DNA of 64,000 bases from Pleodorina starrii (Eukaryota; Chlorophyta; Chlorophyceae; Chlamydomonadales; Volvocaceae): positions 5,112,001 to 5,176,000 of the forward strand of contig BRXU01000005.1 in NCBI GenBank assembly GCA_030267565.1. Reading direction: 5' to 3'. The notes below the pieces were generated by a model. The model saw nothing but the letters and a program-made list of their open reading frames with translations, searched no databases and had not been told where the DNA came from. The first letter of the stretch is position 1. Each line of letters opens with the position of its first letter. The translations under genes were made by a program, and so were the position numbers. Positions 1-12,467 of this stretch are shown piece by piece.

Positions 1-1700
1 AGCGAGCATGCATCTTGCTTGTAGCTAACTAGGACGAAGTGCGTGCATGCATGCGACTGTTTGTTACGCTGCTGCATGTATGCACGCACGTGTATGTGTA
101 CGTGAATATGCAAACCAACGGAAGTAAGCACGTTGTCTGTCATCAATTGCATGCATGTCGTGTGAGCCATTATATATGTATGCGCATGGCGCGCGGTCCC
201 GTGCGCATGCATCTCGTACATGCATGCAGCGTTAGTTGGCGGTTACTTGCCGTCTCTCAAGATACGTTTCGATCGTAGGCAACGAATCTCCACCTTTACT
301 TGGCATGCCGGTCCTGCGTGTATACAGGGCCGAGTGCCTCTACACGCGGGTGCGTGAGGATATCCCCCTCTGGATGTCCACTTCACCGTCGGCCCGTCCC
401 GGACTAGAGATTTGCGTCTGCGCCGCGTGAAGGGAGGAATGGAGGACGGAAGCGGCGCGTATATGTACGACACATACATACGGAAATGCGCCGGGCCCGA
501 CCGTGCGTCCCCATTATTTTGCTAGCTGCGTTTGTTACCTTCGCACGCATGCAGCGGCGGGTGGCTGGGTGCACGAACACAAGCAAAGGCACGCACTCAT
601 CGGCGGTAGCTAGGTGGAAGTAAGCGAGGGTGATGGTGGATACGAGCGAGATGTCGAGTGCGTCAGTCGATTCATGTATGGATGGGTGGGTGGGCGGCTG
701 GGTGGGCGCAGTGCGGCGTCCACCGACAGCAAAGCTGCGTACCATACCACATATATACAAGGCGCATGTATGCCGGCAATGCAATGCGGCCCCGCCGGTC
801 GTCAATCGGCGGCTGTCTGTTGCCGCGCATACTAACACCAGACAGGCCGCCGATAGGTAACGGTGAAGTGGTAAAGATGCATGCATATGGATGGGCGACG
901 GATTGGATGGGATGCATCCTTCCCTGGACGATAGCGCTTGGCGGAATTCCGATGCACTTGAAAACCGGCGGCCTTCCCCGGCGGCGGCGCCACCTGCCTG
1001 AATGCATCTCCGCATGCAGCAGCTTATATTAATCACACCGTCGTACTGTCTGTAGCAATGATTGGCGGCTGCTATAATTTGCACTGCTTACAGCAGTGGG
1101 CCCAAGAGCCTTGGGAGGGTATGTACGGAGGCACGCGGGGTGGAGTCAGCGAGGGGGCCAGGGGCGTGCACGGCCTTCAGCGGTATGTCTGCTCTTGGCT
1201 TGGTTTGTTGTTGTCGAGTTATGCATACGTTGCGTTGAGGACTATTGAGGAACGAACGGCTGGATCCGTCCATGCTGTATGTGTCGGCTGTGCTGGCCAT
1301 GCATGGGCGCATGTGGTATGTTGATTGACTGGAGTTGTCTTTATTTCCGTCGTTGCCCTCTCAATAATGTATTGGCAGATAGACGCGTCAGCTTACGCCC
1401 GCAGGCGTTAGCTTACTTCGTACCTGTGCTGAACACTCGATCCTGTAAAACTGAGCCCGGAGACATGCGTGGGGGCTGCATCTATCGTATCCGCCTAACG
1501 TCTACCTTCTTGTAGGATAATTCGTATGAACAGGCACAGATCCGTCGGGTTCCGTCTTCATTCGTTTATAGCCCTGCTGAGAACTGCATATATTTCGTTA
1601 TATTTCGTATAGTTCGTTCGGCAGATTCCAAGTCACTGCGTGCCCCTGCTGCTGCTACATATCTGAGGCGGCATGCATGCACGGCGCTCGTCCCGCGGGT
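1..1700. other. Non-genic, CATG/TGCA-rich DNA
   Basis: No gene could be supported here. The stretch is dense in self-complementary four-base words (repeated CATG, TGCA and ACGT), which also fill introns and spacers up to about 23 kb. Open frames are short, overlap on both strands and have no recognisable domain. It could be upstream sequence of a gene to the left, or decayed repeat DNA. Confidence 0.5.
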
Positions 1701-1840
1701 CACATGGCGCGTGCATGCAGCGGTAAGTATTCCTAATGCTCGCTCTCCCGTTCGCCAACGGTTCCAAGGTCCAGTTGGGCTGTCGATGCGGCATCGATCA
1801 AGAGGTGTTCGCACTTCGATAAAATTTAGGAGACCAGTAG

Positions 1841-4800
1841 CACTCTGGGAAAGGAAACCCTTCGTTAAGGGCCTACCCCTTCGTAAGTCGTGACGAAGGG
1901 GGGCATACGAAGCCGTTTTGCCTTCGTTCCACCCGCTGGCGACCAAAGACGAACTTCGGCACGCCAGCCAGACGAAGAACTCGGTTCCAAAACCATCTTA
2001 CAGAATATTGCACTTTTATGTTAGTAACCAATCGTTATATAACCCTAAGCGAGATTGGGGTCGTCCAGCAGCGACGACATAGGCCCACCATTCTTCGTTA
2101 CTCATGGTTCGTTAGTCGTTGACGAATCCCACAAGAACGAAGTTTGCGACTGATGTCTAGACCATATGTTTAGTGGTCAACAGTGAATTAAAACATCACC
2201 GCGACGAAAATAGGGTTTCCTAAGCATGAAATCCCATGCACTAAGTATACGGATTCATTCGTTTTTAGGCCCCAGATACGAATTAGAAGCTTCCTGTAGA
2301 CCTTCGTATGATCCTTTCTTCGTCAAACACTGCTAAAAACGAACATGACAACATCCGGGGTTTCACGCCGGTACTCAATTTCCATTTGCGTGTTGGCATG
2401 CTTCTAGCTACAGAATAATTGACAACTAGGCAAGGCAAGGGATAGGTGCATGTGACGAAGACCATGGCATTACGAGCCAGCCAAGCACACCTGTATGCAT
2501 GGATGAGCGAGCGAGGGCTTCTCGGTAAAGATTAACGGTTGGCTAAGTTATCGCGATCATTGCGGCTACAGGGGCTGCACTGTGCTGGCGGACGGGGAGT
2601 ATGGGCAGGGCTGCACGGGCGGGCTGCTGGGTGGTAGGTGAACACCGGGCTGGCTGTGCGGGCTGGCAGGGTTCTGTACGGTGTGTGGCTGCAGAGGGGC
2701 CCCGTTAGGGGCTGCAGGGAGACCCTTGAGATGCAGTGTGCCTGGCCCTTCGACACCCAGGGTTCGCACAGCCAGCGGTGCAGAACGCATCAGGTGCCGG
2801 CCCAGGACGGCACTTTGAAATTTTCGACGCCAAAGCAAACGAGCCCAAAGCCACAACATGCGTGGCGCCTTTTAAGGTGGTGGCACGTGTTGACAGAGCG
2901 CAAATCTCGGGCATAGCGCCAGACTGTAGAGATACGGAGGCCATGGATACTTCATATAACCACCATATCACATTTCATGACTACACGATTCTGGTTTTGT
3001 CATATTTAGAGCTTGCATAAGGTATAGTTCATATTTCAGGCAGAAAAGGTCTGAGGCAAAAAAGGACAACGTTCCTGAAATCCTTTCTGCCACATAGAAT
3101 TACGGCATCACCATTTTCTGCCTCAAATGTAAACTATAAGTAAGAGTTGGGCAAAATCAAGGCGACACTGAAATCCTGACACCAAAGAACATTGTTAGCA
3201 AAAAGTAAACGTCAAGCTTGCTTGTCAAAAACAAGGTATACTCAAGTGTGGATGTTTAGAATCCAGGTTTACTTCGTCGGGGTGGAGGGTGAAGCGTGAA
3301 GGTTGTAGACGGCGTGCCGTACTTTGCCCCAATCCTGGGGCAACGTACGACAGTGGTTTAGAAGTCGCAGCTTGACTGCATCACGAACAAAACTCGAATA
3401 GCACACGTCACGGCCGCGAAATGAGCTATTGAGTACACTCGACTTCTCTTAATAAGAAATTTTAGTATCCGAAAATTGTCACGAAAGTTTGGGCTGGCTT
3501 AATGCAACCCATGCCTGAACTCTTTTTTTACTCAAGCTTATAGATAAATAACTTAATAGATAATACTATTACTGCATTTCTAGATACTATGCGCATGTGC
3601 GAAGTTCTGACCGCGGCAACAACCGGTCAGCATTCGGCCTTGGCTGCCCAGACACCCTCACCGAGTTCGGTACAACGCTGACAATGATGGGAGGTGTTGC
3701 TGAAGATAAGGCAGGGGTCGTTAGCCTTGTCGGCGGGCCCGGTTAATGCTCGCCGAGGAGCGCATGCTTTGGCACCGGCGGACGCACGCTTGCCCAACGA
3801 GCACGGACCGCAACGAGGAACTACTTACAAAAGTTCGCTAATAGGATTGGTGATGCATACGGCGTAAAGCGTGTGCTCGAAAATTTTGTTACGTTTTGTG
3901 TTCAACTCAAGGTCATCTGTTCTTACCAGAAGAGGAGAATGGCTTAACCTTATCCTATTGATGAGTGCAACCCGCAGGCTGCACATCGGGGCTGGGGCAC
4001 ACACTCAGGCGGCCTGGGCAGCGAGCAGCTCGGAGCTAGCGGCCGGGAGAGGTGTCAGCGGCCCGCTCGAACGAATAGCTCTCCCAAGTGAGTACGGCTG
4101 TCGCTAATGATGATTCCAACTCGCAGGGCGCACGTTGAGGCTGGGACGCACGCTCAAGCGGCCTGGGTGACGAACAGCTTGGTGCTAGCGGCCTGGCGTG
4201 GATTCCCTGAACATGGTGTGTTCGTTGTGGCTGGAACGTCGAAGCGCTAGCGGCTGGGAGAGTACGGTACTGGGTAGGTGTCAGCGGCCCGCTCGAACGA
4301 ATAGCTATCCCAAGTGGGTACGGCTGTCGCTTCTTTTATCCTAATGATGATTGGAACTAGCAGGGTGCACGTTGCGGCTGGGCCACACACTCAGGTGGCC
4401 TGGGTGGAGAGCAGCTCGGAGCTAGCGGCCTGGCGTGGGTTCCCCGAACATGGTACGTATGTTGTGGCTGGCAAGTCGTAGCGCTAGCGGCCGGGAGAGG
4501 ACTGGGCAGGTGTCAGCGGCTCGCTCGAATAGCTCTCCCAAGCAAGTGAGTACGGCTAGCTGTCGCTTCCTTAATCGCAGGGTGCACGTGCGTTGAGGCT
4601 GGGCCACACACTCAGGCGGCCTGCTGGGTGGCGAGCAGCTCGGAGCTAGCGGCCTGGCGTGGATTCCCCGAACATGGTATGTTGTGGCTGGCCAGTCGTA
4701 GCGCTAGCGGCCGGGAGAGGACTGGGCAGGTGTCAGCGGCTCGCTCGAATAGCTTTTCTAAGTGAGTACGGCTGCCGCTTCTCCGTCGGGACGTTCTGTT

Positions 4801-5554
4801 TGCAACATGATAGCCAGCAAGCCCTTGTAACAGGAGCTAGAATCCTTGGCATCCAGTGTGTTGTTGCCCCGCTGTTACAGTGGTGTGAATAGTTTGGAAA
4901 GTCAAGGGTCGCCGGGTCGAAAGCTAACGGACTAGCCAACGGACTAGTGCACAGTGGCACTGCTCCCGTCAGCCTGATGAGGGGCGGCACGATCCAGGCC
5001 GGGCGAACTTATTCTCCCAGCCGACGGGTGAATAGGATCTGCCAAAGGAATTCGGTGGTTTTAACCGCCATACTATACTTACGAGCTTCGTAAACAAGAC
5101 GACTCATCGTGACTTATGCAGACGAGCTTCGTCTACCACTTACAGTACGAAGTGCGTTTTCTTCAGCTCAGCTGATTATATCAATAACGTAGTGCGTAAC
5201 CTGCAGGTTTGCAGGCTTCAACGAAATCCATTATATGTATGCTGTACTCGGTACAACCATACGGAGTTCGTTATGTCGGTTTCACGAAGTTCGTCACCTC
5301 GAGCAAGGCATTCACCAGCAATCTCGCACTTTAAAATTGGTTTTTCAAATGTGTTTTTATATATAAATACATTGTAGCATTGCGAAAAAACAACCGTGCC
5401 AATCCTTCGTTTCAGGTTCGTATGTGGGTTCGTTAAGTCCTTCGTTAATGCCTTCGTAAGTTCTTCGTAAAGGTCCGGACCTTAACGAATGTGTTACGAA
5501 GCCATTTTACGAATCATTTAACGAAGAATTGACCCCCCCCCATTTCCCAGAGTG
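1841..5554. mobile_element. CACTA/EnSpm-like non-autonomous DNA transposon
   Basis: The two ends are a 12-bp perfect terminal inverted repeat, CACTCTGGGAAA at 1841 and its complement ending at 5554. A 3-bp direct repeat TAG flanks it (1838-1840 and 5555-5557). The duplicated locus near 10408 has the same flanks joined with a single TAG, which is an empty site and fixes the boundaries. The outer roughly 450 bp at each end are packed with TTCGT/ACGAA words in both orientations, like the subterminal repeats of CACTA elements. A CACT start plus a 3-bp duplication fits the CACTA/EnSpm superfamily. No transposase was recognised in the 3.7 kb, so it is probably non-autonomous. The superfamily call is inference; the boundaries are seen directly. 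Confidence 0.8.
3900..4785. repeat. Tandem repeat, about 225-bp unit, four copies
   Basis: Four diverged copies of a unit containing the words AATAGCT, AAGTGAGTACGGCTGTCGC and GCTAGCGGCC recur at spacings of about 222-227 bp (landmark copies near 4073, 4300, 4526 and 4748). The first copy is partial. The repeat lies inside the CACTA-like element, where it may be an internal satellite. No coding potential was recognised. Confidence 0.65.
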
Positions 5555-5823
5555 TAGGAGCGCGCTGCTGCCTACAATAACTTTCGTTCGCGGTCGCATA
5601 CGATATAATGAAATGCTTCTGGTAACACTTTAGCTAATCCCTTGTCGAGCCTGGTGCGTGCACAGATGCAACAACAAGGTCCGCAACCAGAAACAGCAAG
5701 CCCGTCTGTGCGGTCGCCTCTTTCTCCGGCCGGGTTGCCCTAAACGTTACCAAAGCAGGCCGAGCGGTCATTCGTTGTCGTTTCGAGTCCTGCTCCCAGC
5801 ATAGCGGGGTACGAAAGGATGCC

Positions 5824-7708
5824 GTGGTTCATCCAGTTTTTATGTTCATGATCCTTCTGTCTGCCCTTCCGGCTCTGCCCAATGCCCACGCCCGCGCCGT
5901 CCTGGGAAGGTGCGTGCGGCCCTGTATGTCTGCGGTATGTGACTGTTGCATAATGAAGCCGCTAGATAAGCGCGCGCGGCCAGTCTCACGAACGAAGCGT
6001 GCGCAACATTCGTAGCAATTATTAACGAGCGATAAAAAACGGATTTGAGGATCGATCCGTTGCAAACGCACGCACGGGCCGTAATATAAGATACAGGCGC
6101 AACGGTGGCCGGCAGGGTCGCCAGAACTAAGTCTACATCTTAATGCCCTACCGTGCGCGCAAATGTTCGTGTATATATATGTTATATTTGATATCAGCTA
6201 ATTTCCGCTGTGTTGTGTGAAACTCCCCGGCCGCTGCGATGTAAAGCAAGTAGACCACACTAGCAAGTGACCCGTGGGTCCCTCCGTCCTTGCTTGCCGG
6301 TGCGTGTGCGAGCACGCGCGTGTAGCGCGTCGCTGGCGCCTCAACAGCCGGGCCACAGCAGGAGCCTTCTGCAGTACTACGACTACACCGAGACTAACCC
6401 AAAATCGCCGTGCTGCGAAGATTGCTGGAGCGCTACCGACTACGTCGGCTGCTACGGGTGGGTGCGTGCGAGCGAGGGTAGTATGGACGACTATGCCGCC
6501 ACGACACCTACCGCCGATTGATCGACGGACGGATATTTAGACAGGCGGGCCACGTTCTGCAGGGCCACGTGAGCGTTTGATATCGCCATTTGTAGCTGTA
6601 CGTCAGGACCGCACAAACCCTCTTACTTCAGCTTTCTTTGGAGCCCTATCTATGGATAGATGCATGCACACAGTATATTCGTTCATTCGTGTTTAGTTTG
6701 TACTCCATATTTACAAAACGGTCAGTTAAGTTATGTACGCAAAGGGGCATATATATGCGAGCTCCCGACCTGGGGCGGCCGAGAGATGCCGGCGCCGCCG
6801 CCGCCCCAAATGTACGGTTGTCTTGGACGTACTTACGCGACAGGGATTGCAAGATCTGCCTGCCGGATACGCTGGACGAGTTGACATGCGGATCAGTGAC
6901 CAAGTCGTCTGGGGCCGTGCTGGCCAAGACCGTCTGCAAGGTAGCCGACGCCCGCTGTGTGACGCCCCCCAAGTACCTGTCAGGAAAGACACCGCTGTGC
7001 TTCGATGACACGGTGGATGAGTGCATGGCGCAGGTTAAGAGCTACGTACAGGTAGGTACGGATTTCTTCTGCCTGTATGTTCAAATGTGTATATGTCATA
7101 TATGTGCGATTTGCTAAAAAAAACATAAGCTGAAAGCGTTCCTATCTAGCTAGATGTGATCCCTTTGCCGCTATGTGATGATGATTTGGCGAGGGATGCA
7201 GGCTGCTAATAACGATGCCTGCGTGGCTAGGTTGGGCCTTGCTCATATTATGATGACATGTCCAGTTCTGCTGAAATCGCTCATCATCATCGGTTCAACG
7301 AATGACTTGTGAAAAGTGACGCTCGCTTGCTCTCACCCTTCCTCCTAATAAGGCAAACCGCCGGGTGGTATCGAATGCAGCATTATTGATGGGGGGCGTG
7401 CGTGCATCCCTTGCTTGCTTTGCTGGTGCATGTGTCCGTGTTACTATTTTCTCTTGCTCATCAGGATCATTTCCCTTGCTCATCACTTCGCTCCCCTCTG
7501 CCCGCCCGCTATATCCCATTTATCCTTGCGCGCGTGTCTATATACCCGCGAGCCTGCGTGATTGCAGGGTGGCGGTGCATCCGGCTGTGCGGGCCTCAAA
7601 GCCGGCAACGGCGATTGCGACGCGTCCGCCTACCGCAGCAACGCAATGAACGTGCTGGCCGGCATTTGCTACGCGGTGCCTAACCGATATGTCATGAACC
7701 TCCCTTGA
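5824..7708 (+). CDS. Small secreted cysteine-rich protein, copy 1
   Basis: Four exons: 5824-5909, 6362-6457, 6844-7051 and 7568-7708, all with GT-AG introns and matching phases (2, 2, 0), giving about 176 residues. Residues 1 to about 24 form a signal peptide (hydrophobic run MILLSALPALP, then AHA). The rest is Cys-rich, including CCEDCW in exon 2 and CKICLP in exon 3, and ends NRYVMNLP. The product is probably secreted and disulfide-bonded. I do not recognise the family. Where the second copy has ATG, this copy has GTG (5824), so translation may begin at the in-frame ATG at 5842, leaving a shorter signal peptide, or the copy may be weakened. A TGTAA candidate polyadenylation signal lies at 8121. 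Its upstream region is interrupted by the CACTA-like insertion at 1841-5554, which could have separated it from its promoter. Confidence 0.75.
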
Positions 7709-9680
7709 AGACATCTATCGACAGACAAGCAGCGGGCTGGATTGGATGGATGGTGGAACCACGCGTATGCTATGCCTGGTACGGATGTGATGAAGGCGCA
7801 TTCATCAATCCTGACCTTGTGGATGGATGGGCGGCGGCTTGGTTCTGGCTCTGTCTCAAATGCGTGTAGCTAGCCTTTTGCTTTTCAGATCCACTCATCT
7901 GGCAACATACCCGTTAAGAATCCGTAACGAGATTTGCGTGTGTGGCGGATGACACGCACCAGTCATGCATGGTACAAGTCGCGGCTTGTCCTCCAGCCAC
8001 ACATCCGTACACACGCAGTTCGTTGGCGTTACGTCGTCTGAATGGTGCTTGGATTAACATGGATCATTCGTTCGTCCCTTTGTTCGTTTGTTGCTTGCTT
8101 GCTCATCATTTACATTGTGTTGTAATGGTAACTGTGACAAGTAAGGAAACGGCAACGCTGCTGACAGCGATCGATCAGATCGGTTCGTGAAGGAGGTACC
8201 AACTAACTAACGGTGTCCACGGCGGCGACTGGGTATGTGTGTCCATGTTCCGTACGTCGTCACCTGCATCATCAGAGACGTACCGTACAGTTGGGACGGA
8301 CTGAGCGAGGAAGCCCGGCGGGCTCGCTCGTGCGACGACGGTCGGTACGCATGAGCTAACCAAGCGTGCACATACAGCAGCAGCCGTGCGCGCGGCACAG
8401 CCCTTGCCCTACCAGCCACTGCTGCTTGTAAATGGCCTTACGTATGGCTGGCTGCTGGCTTGTCGACAAGGGGTTGGTGTCGGCTTCCTTGAAGCCGGAA
8501 AAAGGGCGGGGCCCCGTTCAATCCGTACGGGTTAAGTTGAGTGCTAGGGCGGCGAGGGCGTGAAGTGTGAGAGTGTCGACATTCCTGCTGATAGACAGCC
8601 ACAGCTTTATTCCCGAAATGCCTGCTAGCCGAGTCGTTAGCAAGGCCTGCCGGCGCCGCGCGAAGCGCGTCATCCCGCCGGGTGCATGAGCGCATCGACC
8701 GAAATACGGCATCATTTCCAAAGCGAGCGGCGAGGGCGTCTAGTGTGAGAGTGTCGACATTCCTGCTGATAGACAGCCAGAGCTTAATACCTGAAATGCC
8801 TACGGCTTCAGCAATCCGCCCCATTTTTAGTATCGCGCGCCGTCTCGGCACTGTGCAACTCTTCCGGCCAGCGCATTGGCTGAAGTTACTTGACAGTAGA
8901 CATGGACTGTATCATTTACACATCACGCAGGCTGACTTGCCAATAGAAGGACAGCGGAACTGTTTGCGAGGGTCGCGATGACGTGCACTTGCGCTTGCCG
9001 CCGACGAGAGTGCACAGGCTTCACTACCGAGGTAGTAGCCATAGAGGAGGCTTGACAACTATAACATTAGGACAGGGAATGTAGCAGTCCCCTAGGTTGC
9101 CGACTTGACTTGTATGTTGGCTGGGCGGCCCGCAGCAGAAGACCGCCGCATCGTGCGTGCAATTTGCGGCTTGGCGTCCAATAACCAGCGGTTTGCCCCT
9201 CATGGTTTGTCCCTTGCAACCTTTGTAATAGAAATATGCGTCAAGTCGGTCGGACCGGCTAGCAGAGCTGTGGTGTGGTCGCGGGAAGAATGTTCGCAAT
9301 GCAAACATAGTTTGTTTCCGAAACGAAGATTCATTTCACGCCGTCATGTCAGAATTCCACTTTAAGGAACGATGAATCTTCTGGGATTAATTATAGGCCG
9401 AGAGGTGTTGGTTTGACTTCGGCCTCGGTCCATGGAGACTGCCAAACTGGTTTTGAGTCTGCTGCGGTACGGCAAGGCCCGAAGTCCCACACACGTTTAC
9501 AAACCCGGGGCACGCACCCCACCAACAGTCGTCCCCCCGCTTGGGAAGGCGTAACTAGAGAAAGGGGGTAAGGAAACCGCCGCTAAAACACTCCTGCCGG
9601 CCGACGCGCGCCTAACCGCGACGCCGCTTGCTACTCTCAGTGCCGGCCAGCGGCCGCCAGCGCTCTGCCCACTGCCTACT
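7709..9680. other. Spacer between the duplicated genes
   Basis: This holds the probable 3' UTR of the first Cys-rich gene, the short direct repeats near 8.6 kb and otherwise no gene I can support. Open frames are short and overlap on opposite strands. Confidence 0.45.
8515..8810. repeat. Pair of about 85-bp direct repeats
   Basis: Two near-identical copies, about 180 bp apart (roughly 8545-8628 and 8728-8805), share the run GTGTCGACATTCCTGCTGAT and flanking sequence. They are non-coding and of unknown origin. Confidence 0.6.
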
Positions 9681-9682
9681 GC

Positions 9683-9800
9683 CCTAATTAGGATTCGGTG
9701 ATTACAAGGGGGACCGGTTGTCACACCGGTCGCTAGCCGTACAGGCTAGACAGACGTTTCATCCTACCCCAGGGGCACCCGCAAAGGGGTGCCAAAAGTA
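9683..9800. repeat. Multi-hairpin repeat, copy A
   Basis: Three stem-loops follow each other: GACCGGT pairing with ACCGGTC (9712-9731), CTAGCC with GGCTAG (9733-9749), and GGCACCC with GGGTGCC (9774-9793). The same arrangement recurs at 9923, 14240 and 14320. It looks like a transcribed structured element or the end of an unidentified transposon; no known RNA family was recognised. Confidence 0.6.
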
Positions 9801-9922
9801 AAGCCACCAAGGTCCACCAGCACCAAGCCCACCGCGCCATCAGGCCCACCAATCCCTAGCCTACACAAGCAGCAAGAACGCCGCAAGGTCCACTATCGTC
9901 AAAATCTCCCAGCAGAAAATAC

Positions 9923-10095
9923 GCCCTAATTAGGATGCGGAATTTACAAGGGGGACCGGTTTTCACACCGGTCGCTAGCCGTACAGGCTAGACAGACTGT
10001 TCATCCTACCCCAGGGGCACCCGCAAAGGGGTGCCAAACGCAAAGCCACCAAGGCCCACCAGCACCAAGCCCGCACGACGCACGAAGCGTGAAAG
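9923..10095. repeat. Multi-hairpin repeat, copy B
   Basis: This repeats the three stem-loops of the 9683 copy, with the first hairpin at 9954-9973. It begins with the same CCTAATTAGGAT lead-in and runs on into a shared tail with CACCAGCACCAAGCCC. Identity with the 9683 copy is very high. It is followed by two copies of a roughly 63-bp unit (about 10107-10245) containing CGACCATGCTCCTGGA. Confidence 0.6.
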
Positions 10096-10279
10096 AGTCA
10101 GAGACAAGGAGCGCCGACCATGCTCCTGGAGAACACCACGTAAGTAGCTCCCAACCGAGCACCTAGACAGGAAGCGCCGACCATGCTCCTGGAAAACAAC
10201 ACGCAAGTAGCTTCCAACCGAGCACCTGGCCAGGAAGCGCCCTAATTAGCCTGCGGCAGAGCACCCCCCCCCTTCCCAG

Positions 10280-10666
10280 CGCGTGCATGAAGCGGTACGT
10301 ATTACTAATGCTCGCTCTCCCGTTCGCCAACGGTTCCAAGGTCCAGTTGGGCTGTCGATGCGGCATCGATCAATAGGTGTTCGCACTTCGAAAAAATTTA
10401 GGAGACCAGTAGGAGCGCGCTGCTACCTACAATAACTTTCATTCGCGGTCGCATACGATATTATAAAGTGTTTCTGGTAACACTTTAGCTTATCCCTTGC
10501 TTGTCGAACTTGCTTGGTGCGTGCACAGAAGCAACAACAAGGTTCGCAACCAGAAGCAGAAAGTGCGGTCGCTCCTTTCTGCGGCCGGGTTGCCCTAAAC
10601 GTTACCAAAGCAGGCCGAGCGGTCGTTCGTTGTCGTTTCGAGTCCTGCTGCATGCCAGCGGTCAGG
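10280..10666 (+). promoter_or_regulatory. Upstream region of the second Cys-rich gene, with empty transposon site
   Basis: 10285-10410 matches 1715-1840, and 10411 onward matches 5558 onward. This region is therefore the uninterrupted counterpart of the upstream DNA split by the CACTA-like insertion in the first copy. It probably contains the promoter, as it is the conserved stretch directly before the start codon, but no individual promoter element could be identified. Confidence 0.5.
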
Positions 10667-12467
10667 ATGGTTCATCCATTTCTTACGCTCCTGATCCTTC
10701 TGTCTGCCCTTCCGGCTCTGCCCAAGGCCCACGCCCGCGCCGTCCTGGGAAGGTACGTGGGCCCCTGCCTGCCTGCGGTGTGTGACTGTTGCGTAATGAA
10801 GCCGCTAGATAGGCGCGCGCGACCCGCCGGTCGCACAAACGAGCGTGCGTCACACTCATAGCAATTATTAACGTGCGGCCCGTTGCAAACGCACGGGCCG
10901 AAATATAAGATACAGGCGCAACGATGCGTGGCTGGCAGGGTCGCCAGAACGAAGTCAAACAACATCTTCACGTTCGCTGCGTGCCGCGCCCTACGTACCG
11001 CGCGCAAGCATATGTTCATTCGTGTATGTCTAAATGATACAAGCTAATTTCCTCTGTTTTGAAAATTCCCGGCCGCTGCGATGTAAAGCATAAATATCTC
11101 ACCAGTGACCCGTGGGTCCGTCCGTCCCTGCTTGCCGGTGCGTGTGCGAGCACGCGCGTGTAGCGCGTCGCTGACGCCTCAACAGCCGCCAGGCCGCAGC
11201 AGCAGGAGCCTTCTGCAGTACTACGACTACACCGACTCTACCGAAACGTATTGCTGTGAGGACTGCTGGAGCGCTCCCACCTACGTCGATTGCTACGGGT
11301 GGGTGCGTGCGAGTGTACGTGGGTATGGATGGACGACCATGCCGCCACGACACCTACCGCCGATCGATCTATGGACGGATATTTAGACAGGTTGCTGCAG
11401 GGCCACGTGAGCTTTTGATACCGTTGTACTCCACCCCATTACCGCACAAACCAGCTTACTTCAGCTTTGTGCGGAGCCCTACGTATGGGTACGCCCTATC
11501 TATGGATAGATGCACGCATGCAGTATATTCGTGCATTCAGTTAAGTACATACGTATATGCTAGCTCCCGAACTCGGGCGGCTGAGCGATGCCGGCACCGC
11601 CGCCGCCGCCCCAAATGTACGGTTGTCTTGGATGTACGTACGTACGCAACATACAGGAATTGCAAGATCTGCCTGCCGGATACGCTGGACGAGTTGACAT
11701 GCGGATCAGTGACCAAGTCGTCGGCGGCCGTGCTGGCCAAGACCGTCTGCAAGGTAGCCGACGCCCGCTGTGTGACGCCCCCCAAGTACCTGTCAGGAAA
11801 GACACCTGTGTGCTTCGATGACACGGTGGATGAGTGCATGGCGCAGGTTAAGAGCTACGTGCAGGTATGGATGTCGTCTGCACGTATGTTCAAATGTGTA
11901 TATGTCATATATATGTGCAATTCATTGGAAAATATGTAAGCTGAAAGCGTTCCTAGCTAGATGTTATCCATTTGCCACTATATATGTGATGATTTGGCGA
12001 GGGATGCAGCAGGCTGCTGGTAGTGATGCCTGACATGTCCAGTTCTGCAGTGCTAGCTGGAATCACGCATCAGTTCAATGATTTGTGATCAGTGACGCTC
12101 GCTTGCTCTCGCCCTTCTTCCTTATATGGCAAGCAAGCCGCCGGGATTATTGATGGGGGGCGTGCGTGCATCCCTTGCTTGCTTGCTTGCTTTGCAAGTG
12201 CATGTGTCCTTACTGCTGTTTTCTCTTGTTCGTTCCCCAGGATCTATCATTTCCCTTGCTCACCATCACTTCCAATCTATCCTTGCGCGCGTGTCTAAAT
12301 ATATCCGCGAGCCTTCGTGATTGCAGGGTGGCGGTGCATCCGGCTGTGCGGGCCTCAAAGCCGGCAAAGGCGATTGCGACGAGTCCGCCTACCGCAGCAA
12401 CGCCATGAATGTGCTGGCCGGCATTTGCTACGCGGTGTCCAACCGATATGTCATGAACCTCCCCTGA
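10667..12467 (+). CDS. Small secreted cysteine-rich protein, copy 2
   Basis: Four exons: 10667-10752, 11206-11298, 11657-11864 and 12327-12467, predicting 175 residues. The ATG at 10667 opens MVHPFLTLLILLSALPALP, a clear signal peptide ending near AHA. The mature part carries about 15 cysteines, among them CCEDCW, CYGNCKICLP and GCAG. Intron positions and phases are identical to the first copy. Exon 3 is nearly unchanged between copies, while exon 2 has several amino-acid differences and one codon fewer. It is likely an extracellular disulfide-stabilised protein; the family is not recognised. The upstream region is intact here, so this copy is the better candidate for the expressed one. Confidence 0.8.
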
